A stretch of 64,000 bases of DNA from Mycobacterium bourgelatii (GTDB lineage: Bacteria; Actinomycetota; Actinomycetes; Mycobacteriales; Mycobacteriaceae), in contig NZ_BLKZ01000001.1 in assembly GCF_010723575.1 (NCBI RefSeq), positions 5,518,001 through 5,582,000 on the forward strand, given 5' to 3'. The notes beneath the pieces were generated by a model that worked only from the letters and a program-made list of their open reading frames with translations, was not told where the DNA came from and searched no databases. The position numbers and the translations under genes were made by a program. Positions 8,484 through 17,068 of this stretch are shown here, piece by piece (the stretch's first letter is position 1; the number at the start of each line of letters is the position of its first letter).

Positions 8484-8939
8484 TCACCGCGTGCGAATGT
8501 GGACCTCGCAGTTCAGCGACGCCTCCAGCGCCGTGTGGATGCGGCTTTCCGGAACCCGCTCGAGGTCTTCTTCGCGCAGGGTCACATAGACGATGTCGTA
8601 GCCGTCGTTCCCGGGCTCGCGAATGATCTCACCGGTGAGTCCGAACCCGGCCAATACGCCGTGCGCGTCGTCATCGGTGCCGCGACTGACGAAGGTGACC
8701 ACGCCCGGCACCGGAGAAGTGTTGAAGGCCTTGGCGCACAGTTCGATCGCGGTTTTCTTGGCGGATTCGACGTCGTCGCCGGTAACGAGCAGCTCCACAG
8801 CGCGGCTTACATCCCTGCGAGCCAGGTCGACGCCGACCTCGCTGACCAGCCTGAGGAGGACCGTCATGCCGTCGCGTAGTTCCTCGGCCGCCAGCACACG
8901 GTCTGGGTCGACATTGACCCGCACCACCGCCGTCCGCAT
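8484..8939 (-). CDS. conserved hypothetical protein
   Basis: A 151-residue soluble protein that I do not recognise. It opens with a strand (MRTAVVRVNVDP) and contains several alpha/beta segments (VSRAVELLVTGDD, GVVTFVSRGTDDD, GYDIVYVTLREED), suggesting one or two small ferredoxin-like alpha-beta domains. There is no signal peptide, membrane helix or Cys motif. The start is ATG 8939; an in-frame upstream extension to 8972 looks unlikely. It is divergent from the NuoF-like gene with only 36 bases between starts, so the promoters must overlap. Confidence 0.65.
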   Translation of the reverse strand: MRTAVVRVNVDPDRVLAAEELRDGMTVLLRLVSEVGVDLARRDVSRAVELLVTGDDVESAKKTAIELCAKAFNTSPVPGVVTFVSRGTDDDAHGVLAGFGLTGEIIREPGNDGYDIVYVTLREEDLERVPESRIHTALEASLNCEVHIRTR

Positions 8940-8975
8940 GCGAGCTAGCCTAATCACCGTGGAAGTCGGCAAGCC

Positions 8976-10286
8976 ATGAACACCACCGAAGCCGCCGTCA
9001 AGACGGCCGCCTGGCCGGGTTGTCCGCCCCGGCTGCTGCGGGAAAGTCTTGGACCAGAGGACCTAGCGGCGTATCGCGAGCAGGGTGGATATCTTGCGCT
9101 CACCGACGCCGAAATGCTGCTGAAGGAAATTGAATCCGGCGGATTGGTCGGCCGAGGCGGCGCCGCGTTTCCGCTGGGATTGAAGCTACGCGCGGTGCGG
9201 GACAACGGGCGGGTTGCCGGCGGTTCGGTGGTTGTCGCGAACGGCGAAGAGGGAGAACCGGCTTCGATCAAAGACCGCTGGCTGTTGCGCAACCGACCGC
9301 ATCTGGTGCTGGACGGACTGCGCTTGGCCGCGGCGATCGTGGCCGCTGATCACGCCTACGTCTACGTGTCCGACCCGGATGCGGCGCACAGCGTCGAAGC
9401 CGCCCTCAACGAACTGGACTCGGACACCCTTGGCGGTGTCGGCGTCGAATTGCGGTCGGTGCAGCCGGGTTACGTGGCCGGTGAGGAAACCGCTGCTGTC
9501 CGCGCCATCAACGGCGGCCCGGCCAAACCGACCGACAAGCCGCCGCGCCCTTTCGAAGTGGGCGTCAACGGGCGGCCAACGCTGGTGAGCAATGTCGAAA
9601 CCCTCGCCAATGTGCCCTACCTACAACGCCACGGCGCGACGGCGTTTCGCGCCCAGGGAACGGTGATGTCGCCGGGAACCTTTCTCGCCACCATCACCGG
9701 CGCCAACCGGCCCCCGATCCTGTATGAACTGCCGCACGGCCTGCCGTTCGCCGAACTGCTGGCATTGCACGGTGTTTCGGCTGAACAGGTGCGCGGCGTG
9801 TTGATGGGCGGCTACTTCGCCGGGCTACTCAATCGGGTGGTGCTGGATACCTCCCTCGACCACGAGACCATGCGGGGGCTTGGCAGCGGACTGGGCTGCG
9901 GCGCAATCTCTCTCATCACCGACGACTGCCCGGTCGCGGTCGCCGCTTCGGTGTTGGCATACTTCGACCGCGAAAACGCCGGTCAGTGCGGGTCATGTTT
10001 CAACGGCACGGCGGCCATGGCGGCCGTCGGCGGCGCGTTGCGGGATTTCGCGGCGACCTCCGAGGATCTGGAACGGCTGCGCCGATGGTCAGTGGTGTTG
10101 CGCGGACGCGGCGCGTGCGCAACCTTGGACGCCGCCACCAATGTCGCGGCGACGCTGCTCGACCAGTTCCCCGAAGAGGTGGCCCATCACCTCGACGGCA
10201 CCTGCCCGGACTGCGCGAGTGGCGCGTTCCGCGCCGAGCGTCCCTACCAGGCCTCCGAGGCAGGAAAGGCGGTGCGCGACTTATGA
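8976..10286 (+). CDS. NuoF-like NADH-binding flavoprotein (FMN, 4Fe-4S)
   Basis: A 436-residue homologue of the 51-kDa NADH-binding subunit of complex I. The glycine-rich segment GRGGAAFPLGLK (about residues 57-68) and VANGEEGEPASIKDR form the FMN/NADH site. An SLBB-like region follows. The C-terminal cluster motif GQCGSCFNGTAAM plus a later Cys (GACATLD) matches the 4Fe-4S domain, although one Cys position may be shifted. No nuoE, nuoG or other complex I gene is present. Its stop overlaps the ATG of a 3Fe-4S-type ferredoxin. I infer a soluble NADH:ferredoxin reductase that could feed the P450s in the window. Confidence 0.82.
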   Translation: MNTTEAAVKTAAWPGCPPRLLRESLGPEDLAAYREQGGYLALTDAEMLLKEIESGGLVGRGGAAFPLGLKLRAVRDNGRVAGGSVVVANGEEGEPASIKDRWLLRNRPHLVLDGLRLAAAIVAADHAYVYVSDPDAAHSVEAALNELDSDTLGGVGVELRSVQPGYVAGEETAAVRAINGGPAKPTDKPPRPFEVGVNGRPTLVSNVETLANVPYLQRHGATAFRAQGTVMSPGTFLATITGANRPPILYELPHGLPFAELLALHGVSAEQVRGVLMGGYFAGLLNRVVLDTSLDHETMRGLGSGLGCGAISLITDDCPVAVAASVLAYFDRENAGQCGSCFNGTAAMAAVGGALRDFAATSEDLERLRRWSVVLRGRGACATLDAATNVAATLLDQFPEEVAHHLDGTCPDCASGAFRAERPYQASEAGKAVRDL

Positions 10287-10582
10287 AAATCCGCCTGGAC
10301 CGCACCGTTTGCGACGGTTTCGGGCTGTGTGCCAAGCATGCACCCAACTATTTTTCGCTCGACGACTGGGGCTACGCGTGCGTGATCGGGGATGGCACCG
10401 TCGCACCGGCGGACCACGATGCGGTCATGCGGGCCCTGCTGGACTGCCCGGTGCATGCCATCACCGAAATCGGTGACCGCCAGCCCACGGTCACGCACCC
10501 GCCGGGCCCCGCTGCCGACGAAGATCCCGCCGAGCACCTCAAAACCGAAGCGAACGAGGCACAGTGGGGCTTTACCCGCTAG
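10283..10582 (+). CDS. 3Fe-4S-type ferredoxin with C-terminal tail
   Basis: A 99-residue ferredoxin. Cluster ligands are Cys10, Cys16 and Cys55 (CDGFGLC...CP); position 13, often His in this class, is Phe. A hydrophilic tail of about 35 residues follows the fold and is absent from the other ferredoxins here. The ATG at 10283 overlaps the NuoF-like stop (ATGA), so the two are co-translated and likely partners. Similar mycobacterial ferredoxins donate to P450s; none is adjacent here, so its acceptor may be one of the P450s elsewhere in the window. Confidence 0.88.
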   Translation: MKIRLDRTVCDGFGLCAKHAPNYFSLDDWGYACVIGDGTVAPADHDAVMRALLDCPVHAITEIGDRQPTVTHPPGPAADEDPAEHLKTEANEAQWGFTR

Positions 10583-10603
10583 CCCGGTAGCCCGGGGTGT
10601 GCT

Positions 10604-11728
10604 TCAGCCGATCTGAATCTTGAGTACCTGGCCTTCGGAGAGTGCGTACAGGTAGCGGTCCTCGTTGTCTATCACCAGGTCGGCCACTTCCTTCCCGGCC
10701 TCGTAGAAAACCGTCTGACGGGATGAGCCGGCCGCCAGGTTGACGATTCGGTGATTGTTGCGGTCGGCGACGTAGACGTTGCCGTTGCGGTCCACCGCCA
10801 CCCCGGTCGGGCAATTGAGGCCGGTGAACGGCAGCACCGTCGGGGATTTCGAACCTGCCGCAAGCTTGAGCACCCGGTTGCTGGAGAAGTCGACGACGTA
10901 CAGGGCGCCAGCGGGGTCCAACGCCAGAGCCTGAGGCATTTTGAGGTTCTGGAACGGCAGCACGGTCGCCGCGCCGGCACCCGCGGCCAGCTTCAACACC
11001 CGGCGGCCGTAACTGTCGGAGACGAAGACGTTGCCGCCCTGATCGACCTTCACGTCGGTTGGGCCCTTGAGGCCTTTGAAGGGCAGCTCGGTGGGTTTGG
11101 ACGAGCCGGCCTTGAGTTGCAACACCCGATTCTGGACGTAATCGACCACGTAGACGGCGCCCTTGCGATCCACCGCGATCCCGCTGGGTTGTTTGAGCCC
11201 TTTGAACGGCAGCGCCGTCGGGTTGGACGACCCGGCCACCAACTCCGAGATTTGGCCGTCGCTGTCAGCGATGAAAACGGCGCCCGAGCTGTCCACCGCA
11301 ATCGCCGACCCGACCTCCAGCGTGGGCAACGGCAGCGCGACCGGGGGCGCCAACGGCGCCGACGGCGGTCCCGACGACATCGGGGCAGACGACCGCGAAC
11401 TCGCCTGCGTACTTGGGACATTGGAGCCACCGCCAGATGTAGCGACAGCCAGTACTACGACGAGGATCACCGCGATGACGACGGCGGCGGCGACGCCGGC
11501 AAAAAGTGCAAGCTTCGCGTTCCGCGACATTCCCGGCTGCGGGGGCGGTGGCGCGAAGTGTTGCGGTTGCGGGTACGGCACCGGACCGTAAGGCGGCCAC
11601 TGGGGCGGCGGCTCGCTGCCGTACGGCTGCGGGGGCGCCGGTGCTGGTGGCGGCGCACCGAACATCGGCGGGCCCGGGGGTGGCACAGGCGTGTTCGGGT
11701 AGTGACCGAACGGTGTCCCCTCTTCCAA
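10604..11728 (-). CDS. membrane-anchored NHL beta-propeller protein
   Basis: A 374-residue protein. Residues 1-66 are Pro/Gly/Tyr rich, a single membrane helix lies at about 73-95, a Ser/Thr-rich linker follows, and from about residue 135 there are NHL-type repeats (recurring GLK-P-G-AVD...G-YV-D). This is the layout of the extracellular sensor of PknD-type kinases, but there is no kinase domain. The propeller probably binds protein or carbohydrate outside the membrane. Start chosen at TTG 11728 with GGAGG four bases upstream; a longer TTG start at 11791 is possible. It is convergent with the ferredoxin gene. Confidence 0.78.
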   Translation of the reverse strand: MEEGTPFGHYPNTPVPPPGPPMFGAPPPAPAPPQPYGSEPPPQWPPYGPVPYPQPQHFAPPPPQPGMSRNAKLALFAGVAAAVVIAVILVVVLAVATSGGGSNVPSTQASSRSSAPMSSGPPSAPLAPPVALPLPTLEVGSAIAVDSSGAVFIADSDGQISELVAGSSNPTALPFKGLKQPSGIAVDRKGAVYVVDYVQNRVLQLKAGSSKPTELPFKGLKGPTDVKVDQGGNVFVSDSYGRRVLKLAAGAGAATVLPFQNLKMPQALALDPAGALYVVDFSSNRVLKLAAGSKSPTVLPFTGLNCPTGVAVDRNGNVYVADRNNHRIVNLAAGSSRQTVFYEAGKEVADLVIDNEDRYLYALSEGQVLKIQIG

Positions 11729-11861
11729 CGACCCTCCCCGTTTGTTCGCTGTGGACCACCCTAAGGAAATCGGCGATCCGTCGCCACGCAACCCGGCAAA
11801 GGACGAGCGGCCGGAGCACGGCCACGCCGCGGCGCTGCCTGGTACACGCCACTTGACGGGT

Positions 11862-11876
11862 GATAACGTAATTCTC
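11862..11876. promoter_or_regulatory. degenerate class 1 operator
   Basis: GATAACGTAATTCTC matches GAGAAT-N3-ATTCTC at 10 of 12 positions, with the right half perfect. It lies 44 bases upstream of the DUF35-thiolase start at 11920. Confidence 0.4.
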
Positions 11877-11919
11877 AGTTTCGCATAACGGTCCTACCAC
11901 CCCAGCCCGCGGAGGTGAC

Positions 11920-13581
11920 GTGTCGGCGAACCCCGGACGCCCGCTGCCCCTTATCACCGACCAGAACGAATTCTTTTGGACTTCGGGAGCCGACGGCACG
12001 CTCAAATTTCAGGAGTGCCGGGCTTGTGCGTCGCTGATCCATCCGCCCGCCCCGGTGTGCCGCTACTGCCGTTCCCGGGACATCGGCGTACGAGCGGTGT
12101 CGGGGAAGGCGACGCTGTCCGGGTTCACCGTGAACCACCGGTTCAGCCTGCCGGCGCTGCCGGCCCCCTACGTCGTCGCGCAGGTGGCGATCGTCGAGGA
12201 TCCCCGGGTTCGGCTGACCACCAACATCGTCGACAGCGATCCCGACCAACTGGAAATCGGCCAACCATTGGAGGTCGTCTTCGAGCAGGTCGAGGACGTC
12301 TGGCTGCCACTGTTTCGGCCAACGGCGGACGAGGAGCCCGGCCCGTTGCCGGTCGACGAGATCGCCCCGGAGCGCTTCGGCGAGTACGTGCGCCCCATGC
12401 TCACGACGGAGAAGTTCGAGGACAAGGTCGCGATCACCGGCATCGGCATGTCGCCGATAGGTCGCCGATTGATGGTGCCGCCGCTGTCCCTGACGGTCCA
12501 GGCCTGCGAAGCCGCTGTCGCCGATGCCGGGCTGACGTTGGACGACATCGACGGCCTGTCCACGTACCCCGGAGGCGGCAACCTCGGCGGGTTCGCCGAA
12601 GGCGGGGTTACCGCGCTCGAGGCGGCGTTGGGTATCCGGCCGGCGTGGCACAACGGCGGCATGGAGACCTTCGGGCCCGGCGGCTCGGTGATCGCCGCAA
12701 TGCTCGCGGTCGCAAGCGGCCTGGCCCGTCATGTGTTGTGCTTCCGAACCCTGTGGGAAGCGACCTTCAACGAGCTGATGAAGCAGGGCAAGATCACCCC
12801 ACCATTCGGTGGGGGCCGCACCGACAGCTGGCAGTATCCGTTCGGCGCCACCTCGGCCGCACACACCCTGGCGATCAATGCCCAGCGGCACTTCCACCGT
12901 TACGGCACAACGAAAGAGACGCTTGGCTGGATCGCGCTGAACCAACGTGCCAATGCCGAGCTCAACCCGACCGCGGTCTACCAGTCGCCGATGACGATGG
13001 AGGACTACCTCAACGCGCGGCCGATCACCACGCCGTTCGGCCTCTACGACTGCGACGTTCCGTGTGACGGTGCGATCGCCGTGATCGTCTCGGCCGTTGA
13101 CGCCGCACGCGATCTCGCCAAACCGCCCGTGCTGGTGGAGGCGGTCGGGACGCAGATCATCGAACGCATCGACTGGGACCAGAGCACACTGACCCACGAG
13201 CCCCAGGTGCTCGGCCAGGCCGCGCACGTGTGGACCCGCACCTCGCTGCGGCCCGCCGACGTCGATGTCGCGGAGCTCTACGACGGGTTCACCATGAACT
13301 GCCTGTCCTGGATCGAGGCACTCGGGTTCTGCGGTATCGGTGAGGCCAAAGACTTTCTGGACGGCGGCAAGAACATTGCCCGTGACGGCGTGCTGCCGCT
13401 CAATACCCACGGCGGGCAGCTGTCGCACGGCCGCACCCACGGCATGGGCCTGGTACACGAGGCCGTCACCCAACTGCGCGGGGAGGCCGGTGCGCGCCAG
13501 GTCGCCGGCGCCCGCGTCGGTGTGGTCAGCAGCGGCGGGTTGACTCCGAGCGGCGTGATCCTGCTGCGAGCCGACCAATGA
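11920..13581 (+). CDS. DUF35/OB-fold - thiolase-like fusion protein
   Basis: A 553-residue fusion. Residues 1-155 form a DUF35-type domain: a zinc ribbon (CRAC...CRYC) followed by an OB-fold with the usual GFTVNHRFSLPALPAPYVVAQV. From about residue 167 (VAITGIGMSP) there is a thiolase-fold protein of the lipid-transfer/SCP-x type, ending with NTHGGQLSHGRTHGMG and the VVSSGG glycine loop. In steroid side-chain degradation the separate Ltp2 and the DUF35 domain of ChsH2 form a retro-aldolase complex; here the two parts are on one chain. A retro-aldol cleavage of an acyl-CoA is thus a reasonable inference, not proven. GTG start after GGAGGTGAC. First gene of a three-gene unit. Confidence 0.83.
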   Translation: MSANPGRPLPLITDQNEFFWTSGADGTLKFQECRACASLIHPPAPVCRYCRSRDIGVRAVSGKATLSGFTVNHRFSLPALPAPYVVAQVAIVEDPRVRLTTNIVDSDPDQLEIGQPLEVVFEQVEDVWLPLFRPTADEEPGPLPVDEIAPERFGEYVRPMLTTEKFEDKVAITGIGMSPIGRRLMVPPLSLTVQACEAAVADAGLTLDDIDGLSTYPGGGNLGGFAEGGVTALEAALGIRPAWHNGGMETFGPGGSVIAAMLAVASGLARHVLCFRTLWEATFNELMKQGKITPPFGGGRTDSWQYPFGATSAAHTLAINAQRHFHRYGTTKETLGWIALNQRANAELNPTAVYQSPMTMEDYLNARPITTPFGLYDCDVPCDGAIAVIVSAVDAARDLAKPPVLVEAVGTQIIERIDWDQSTLTHEPQVLGQAAHVWTRTSLRPADVDVAELYDGFTMNCLSWIEALGFCGIGEAKDFLDGGKNIARDGVLPLNTHGGQLSHGRTHGMGLVHEAVTQLRGEAGARQVAGARVGVVSSGGLTPSGVILLRADQ

Positions 13582-14465
13582 GCAGCCCGCCCCGCCCGCG
13601 GGTCGTCATCGCCGACGGCGTCCCGATGTCCGGCGTCATCACCGAGGCCGAAAGCCCGAAAGCGGTCGTCGTGGCCATCCATGGCGGCGGCACCACCGCC
13701 GTCTACTTCGACTGCCCCGGGCATCCCGAATTGTCTTTGCTGCGAATGGGTCCCACGCTGGGGTTCACGGTGATCGCCCTCGACAGACCGGGCCACGGTA
13801 GCTCGGCGCCTTACCCGGAGGCCGTGCAAACGCCGCAGCAACGCGTCGACCTCGCCTATGGCGCCGTCGACCGCATTCTGGGGCAGCGGCCACGCGGTGC
13901 GGGGTTGTTCTTGCTGGGCCATTCGGGCGGTTGCGAACTTGCGACGCGGATGGCGGCCGACGAGCAGCGCGGGCCCGCCCTGTTGGGCCTGGAACTCGGC
14001 GGCACCGGGCGGCGCTATCACGACGCCGCCAAAGAAATCATGAAAGCTGCTGCGATCAAGGAGCGTCCGCCCGGTACGCGGGAGTTGCTGTGGGAGCCGA
14101 TGCGGCTCTACCCGCCCGACATTCTGCGCGGCATCACCAACTCGTCGGCATCACCGCCCTACGAACGGGATGTGGCACTGAACTGGCCGCACACCTACTT
14201 CCCTGAACTGGCGCCGTCGGTTCGGGTCCCGGTGCGATTCACCCTGGGCGAGCACGACCGGGTGTACCGCAGCGACGACGAGAATCTGTCCGAAATCGCC
14301 GAAATGTTCACCCAAGCACCACTTTTCACCGCCAACACGCAGCCCGATGCCGGGCATAATCTCAGCCTCGGCCTCAACGCCGCGGACTACCACCGCAAGG
14401 TGTTCGCGTTCGTGGACCAATGCGTGGCGGCGCGTTCGTCGGGTGACGCCGCGGAGGCCGGTTGA
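13578..14465 (+). CDS. alpha/beta hydrolase
   Basis: A 295-residue alpha/beta-hydrolase. The oxyanion-hole motif HGGG (about residues 35-38), ALDRPGHGSS after strand four, the nucleophile elbow GHSGG and the catalytic His in PDAGHN are all visible; the acid is probably in LGEHDRVY. It probably cleaves an ester, lactone or CoA thioester. The ATG overlaps the preceding stop (ATGA) and its own stop overlaps the next ATG by one base, so all three genes form a tight operon. Confidence 0.83.
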   Translation: MSSPPRPRVVIADGVPMSGVITEAESPKAVVVAIHGGGTTAVYFDCPGHPELSLLRMGPTLGFTVIALDRPGHGSSAPYPEAVQTPQQRVDLAYGAVDRILGQRPRGAGLFLLGHSGGCELATRMAADEQRGPALLGLELGGTGRRYHDAAKEIMKAAAIKERPPGTRELLWEPMRLYPPDILRGITNSSASPPYERDVALNWPHTYFPELAPSVRVPVRFTLGEHDRVYRSDDENLSEIAEMFTQAPLFTANTQPDAGHNLSLGLNAADYHRKVFAFVDQCVAARSSGDAAEAG

Positions 14466-15271
14466 TGCGCGTCGGATTCATCGGCTTGGGCAGCCAGGGC
14501 GCCCCAATGGCACGGCGGATCATCGACGCCGGTTTCCCGACCACGCTGTGGGCCCGCAGGCCCGAAACCCTCGAGCCATTCGCCGATACCCCGGCGCAGG
14601 CCGCCGAGTCACCGGCGGACCTCGCCGCCGCCAGCGATCTGGTTTGCGTGTGCGTTGTCAATGACGCCGACGTCGAGGAGATCGGTGGCAGGGTGTTGGC
14701 CGGACTGGCGCACGGCGGCATTATCGCGGTGCACAGCACCGTGCATCCGCAAACTTGTCGTGAGTTGGCCAAGAGGGCTGCATTACAGGGTGTTTCGGTC
14801 ATCGACGCTCCGGTCAGCGGCGGTGGTCCGGCCGCGGCGAAGGGCCGCCTGCTGGTGATGGCCGGGGGCGATGCCGACGTTGTGCAACGCTGCCGCCCCG
14901 TCTTCGAGTCCTACGCCAACGCGGTGGTTCACCTCGGCGAGCTGGGTTCCGGGCAAACCGCCAAGCTGCTCAACAACCTGCTGTTCACCGCCAATCTGGG
15001 CACCGCGGCCACCGCACTCTCGCTGGCCAGGGCCTTGGGCGTCGCACCCGGGCGGCTCACCGAGGTCTTTGCCCGCAGCAGCGGTAACAGTTTTGCGCTC
15101 AACACCATTGGCGGCACCGACAATCTGGACCGGATGGCCGGACTCGCCGGCGGGCTGCTGCAGAAGGACGTCCGGCTCATCGCCGACCTGGCCGACGAGG
15201 CCGCCGCCCGGGCGGGAGTCGTGCTCGATGCGGCCGATGCCGCGCTGGCGCTCATGGAGTATCCGCGATGA
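14465..15271 (+). CDS. NAD-binding 3-hydroxyisobutyrate dehydrogenase-family protein
   Basis: A 268-residue beta-hydroxyacid dehydrogenase. The motif VGFIGLGSQG binds NAD(P), DAPVSGGGPAAAKG is the substrate loop and the lysine in GSGQTAKLLNN is the catalytic base. The C-terminal all-helical half is complete. It oxidises a short hydroxy acid or reduces the corresponding aldehyde; the true substrate may be a product of the upstream aldolase-like enzyme. Start taken as ATG 14465 rather than TTG 14462. It ends 118 bases before a P450 gene; that gap has no clear site beyond scattered inverted repeats. Confidence 0.85.
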   Translation: MRVGFIGLGSQGAPMARRIIDAGFPTTLWARRPETLEPFADTPAQAAESPADLAAASDLVCVCVVNDADVEEIGGRVLAGLAHGGIIAVHSTVHPQTCRELAKRAALQGVSVIDAPVSGGGPAAAKGRLLVMAGGDADVVQRCRPVFESYANAVVHLGELGSGQTAKLLNNLLFTANLGTAATALSLARALGVAPGRLTEVFARSSGNSFALNTIGGTDNLDRMAGLAGGLLQKDVRLIADLADEAAARAGVVLDAADAALALMEYPR

Positions 15272-15389
15272 ACACCGGCGCGACGGTCGGATCATTTGCG
15301 GTGCGCCCCGACACCGCTACCGTTAGCGTTACAGTCAGTGATTCAGCTGTAGGTATTCCGGCTCCCAACTCAACGTCGAGGAGGTTGCA

Positions 15390-16595
15390 GTGACGACAGC
15401 CAAGGTCGTCTTCGACCCGTTTTCTGAAGACTTCTTCAACGGGGCATGGGACACGTACAAGCGGATGCAGGAAGAGGCGCCGGTCTACTACAGCGAGGAG
15501 TACGACTTCTACGCGCTGACCCGGCATGCGGACGTCGCTGCGGGACTGAAGAACTTCGAACTGTTCTCCTCCGCATACGGCATCGACTTGTCGATGGTGC
15601 GCACTGGGAAGCCGCCGGAGCAGAAGTCGATCATCTTCATGGATCCGCCCGACCACCGGCACATGCGCAGTCTGCTCAACAAAGTCTTCACCCCGCGCGC
15701 CATTCAAGCCCAGCGAGAGATGGTGGGCGAAAAGATCGACAAGTACCTCAGCAAGGTCGATCCCGACCGATTCGATGTGGTGCAGGACTTCTCCGGTCCG
15801 TTCCCCGTCGAGGTGATCACGACGATGCTGGGCGTCCCCGAGGAGCATGCCCAGCGAGTGCGGTACCTCATCGACGAGTCGCTGCACCGCGAGCCCGGAC
15901 AGGTCGAGACCGGCGAGCGCGGCATGCAGGCCAACATCGAGACCTGGATGCTGTACTACGAGCTCCTGCAGCAGCGCCGCGCCGAACCGCGCGACGACCT
16001 GTTCACCAAGCTGATCAACGCCGAGATCGAACGCGAAGACGGCCAGATGACCAAACTGGACGACATTGAGATAGCCGGCTTCGCAACGCTATTGGGCGGC
16101 GCCGGCGCCGAGACCGTCACCAAGCTGGTCGGCAACGCACCGGTGGTGTTCGCACGGTTCCCCGACCAGTGGCAGAAGCTGCTCGAAGACCGCAGCAAGA
16201 TCCCCGCCGCGGTCGAAGAGTTACTCAGATACGAGGCCCCCTCCCAGTACCAGGTTCGGTGCTCGACGAGAGAATTCGAGCTGCATGGTGTGACGATTCC
16301 CGCCATGAAACCGGTGTTCCTGATCAACGGCGCGGCCAACCGTGACCCCGCCGCCTGGACGAATCCCGACCAATTCGACATCGACCGCGACCGACACGAG
16401 GCCCTGAACCTCAGCTTCGGTTACGGGATCCACAGCTGCCTCGGCGCCGCACTGGCTCGCATGGAAAGCGCGATCGCCTTGGAGAAGCTACTGGACTTCA
16501 TGCCGCGCTACGAGGTGGACTGGGAGAACTGCACCCGCGTGCAGATGCAGAACGTGGCAGGCTGGAAAAACGTACCCGTCAAAGTTATTCGGTAG
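15390..16595 (+). CDS. cytochrome P450
   Basis: A 401-residue soluble bacterial P450. The I-helix oxygen-activation motif is GGAGAET, the K-helix ExxR is EELLR, and the heme loop is FGYGIHSCLG with the Cys ligand. The N-terminus (FDPFSEDFFNGAWDTYKRMQ) has no membrane anchor. It hydroxylates a small hydrophobic substrate using electrons from a ferredoxin. A 3Fe-4S-type ferredoxin gene begins 8 bases downstream and is its probable partner. GTG start; GAGG lies upstream. I cannot assign a CYP family number. Confidence 0.93.
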   Translation: MTTAKVVFDPFSEDFFNGAWDTYKRMQEEAPVYYSEEYDFYALTRHADVAAGLKNFELFSSAYGIDLSMVRTGKPPEQKSIIFMDPPDHRHMRSLLNKVFTPRAIQAQREMVGEKIDKYLSKVDPDRFDVVQDFSGPFPVEVITTMLGVPEEHAQRVRYLIDESLHREPGQVETGERGMQANIETWMLYYELLQQRRAEPRDDLFTKLINAEIEREDGQMTKLDDIEIAGFATLLGGAGAETVTKLVGNAPVVFARFPDQWQKLLEDRSKIPAAVEELLRYEAPSQYQVRCSTREFELHGVTIPAMKPVFLINGAANRDPAAWTNPDQFDIDRDRHEALNLSFGYGIHSCLGAALARMESAIALEKLLDFMPRYEVDWENCTRVQMQNVAGWKNVPVKVIR

Positions 16596-16603
16596 GTATT
16601 GCG

Positions 16604-16795
16604 ATGAAAATTGAAGTCGACTGGGACCTCTGCGAAAGCAACGGGGTGTGCATGGGCATCATCCCCGAAGTCTTCCTCCTCGACGACCAAGACATGCTGC
16701 ACGTGCTTCAGCCCGAAGTGACCCCGGAGAACGAGGAACTCGTGCGCGATGCCGTGCGGCAATGCCCCCGGCAGGCCATCTCCATTCAGGAGTAG
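16604..16795 (+). CDS. 3Fe-4S-type ferredoxin
   Basis: A 63-residue ferredoxin with ligands Cys10, Cys16 and Cys54 (CESNGVC...CP). The variable position 13 is Asn. Acidic throughout, as expected for a P450 electron donor. It follows the P450 at 15390 after 8 bases and has its own good start (ATG). It is convergent with another P450/ferredoxin pair, the two separated by a hairpin repeat. Confidence 0.92.
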   Translation: MKIEVDWDLCESNGVCMGIIPEVFLLDDQDMLHVLQPEVTPENEELVRDAVRQCPRQAISIQE

Positions 16796-16807
16796 AACCC
16801 TTCCCCG

Positions 16808-16864
16808 CGAGCAGACGTAAAGTTGCCCAAAATCGTTGTTTTTTAGGCGATTTTGCGTCTGCTC
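16808..16864. repeat. intergenic hairpin repeat, copy 2
   Basis: GAGCAGACG at 16809-16817 pairs with CGTCTGCTC at 16856-16864, extended by further near-complementary bases on the inner side. It lies exactly between the stops of two convergent ferredoxin genes, a position suited to a bidirectional terminator. Confidence 0.8.
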
Positions 16865-16879
16865 AGCACGGAGAAAAGG

Positions 16880-17068
16880 TCAGGTCTCCTTGATGGCTTG
16901 CTCCGGACAGCACGCGATGGCCTCGCGGGTGGCCTCCTCCAATTCCGTTGGCACCTCGGAAGTTATCGCCTCCGCGTAGCCGTCATCGGTCAGGTTGAAG
17001 ACCTCCGGGCACAGTGTCAGGCACATGCCGTGCCCGCGACAGACCCCATCGTCAACCCGCACCTTCAT
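16880..17068 (-). CDS. 3Fe-4S-type ferredoxin with extra Cys
   Basis: A 62-residue ferredoxin. Ligands Cys10, Cys16 and Cys54 are present, position 13 is His, and an additional Cys20 gives the run CRGHGMCLTLCP; Cys53 also precedes the last ligand. The extra Cys might allow a different cluster or simply be structural. Its ATG overlaps the stop of the upstream P450 (ATGA), so this is the cognate donor of that enzyme. Confidence 0.92.
   Translation of the reverse strand: MKVRVDDGVCRGHGMCLTLCPEVFNLTDDGYAEAITSEVPTELEEATREAIACCPEQAIKET

Noticed and set aside
9986..10582. A 198-codon frame covering the ferredoxin and the end of the NuoF-like gene
   Set aside because: Its first half has no protein-family character; the ferredoxin starts at ATG 10283 with ATGA overlap.
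11875..13578. A 567-codon antisense frame across the DUF35-thiolase gene
   Set aside because: Low-complexity Arg/Gly/Val composition typical of high-GC antisense frames; the plus strand encodes clear motifs.
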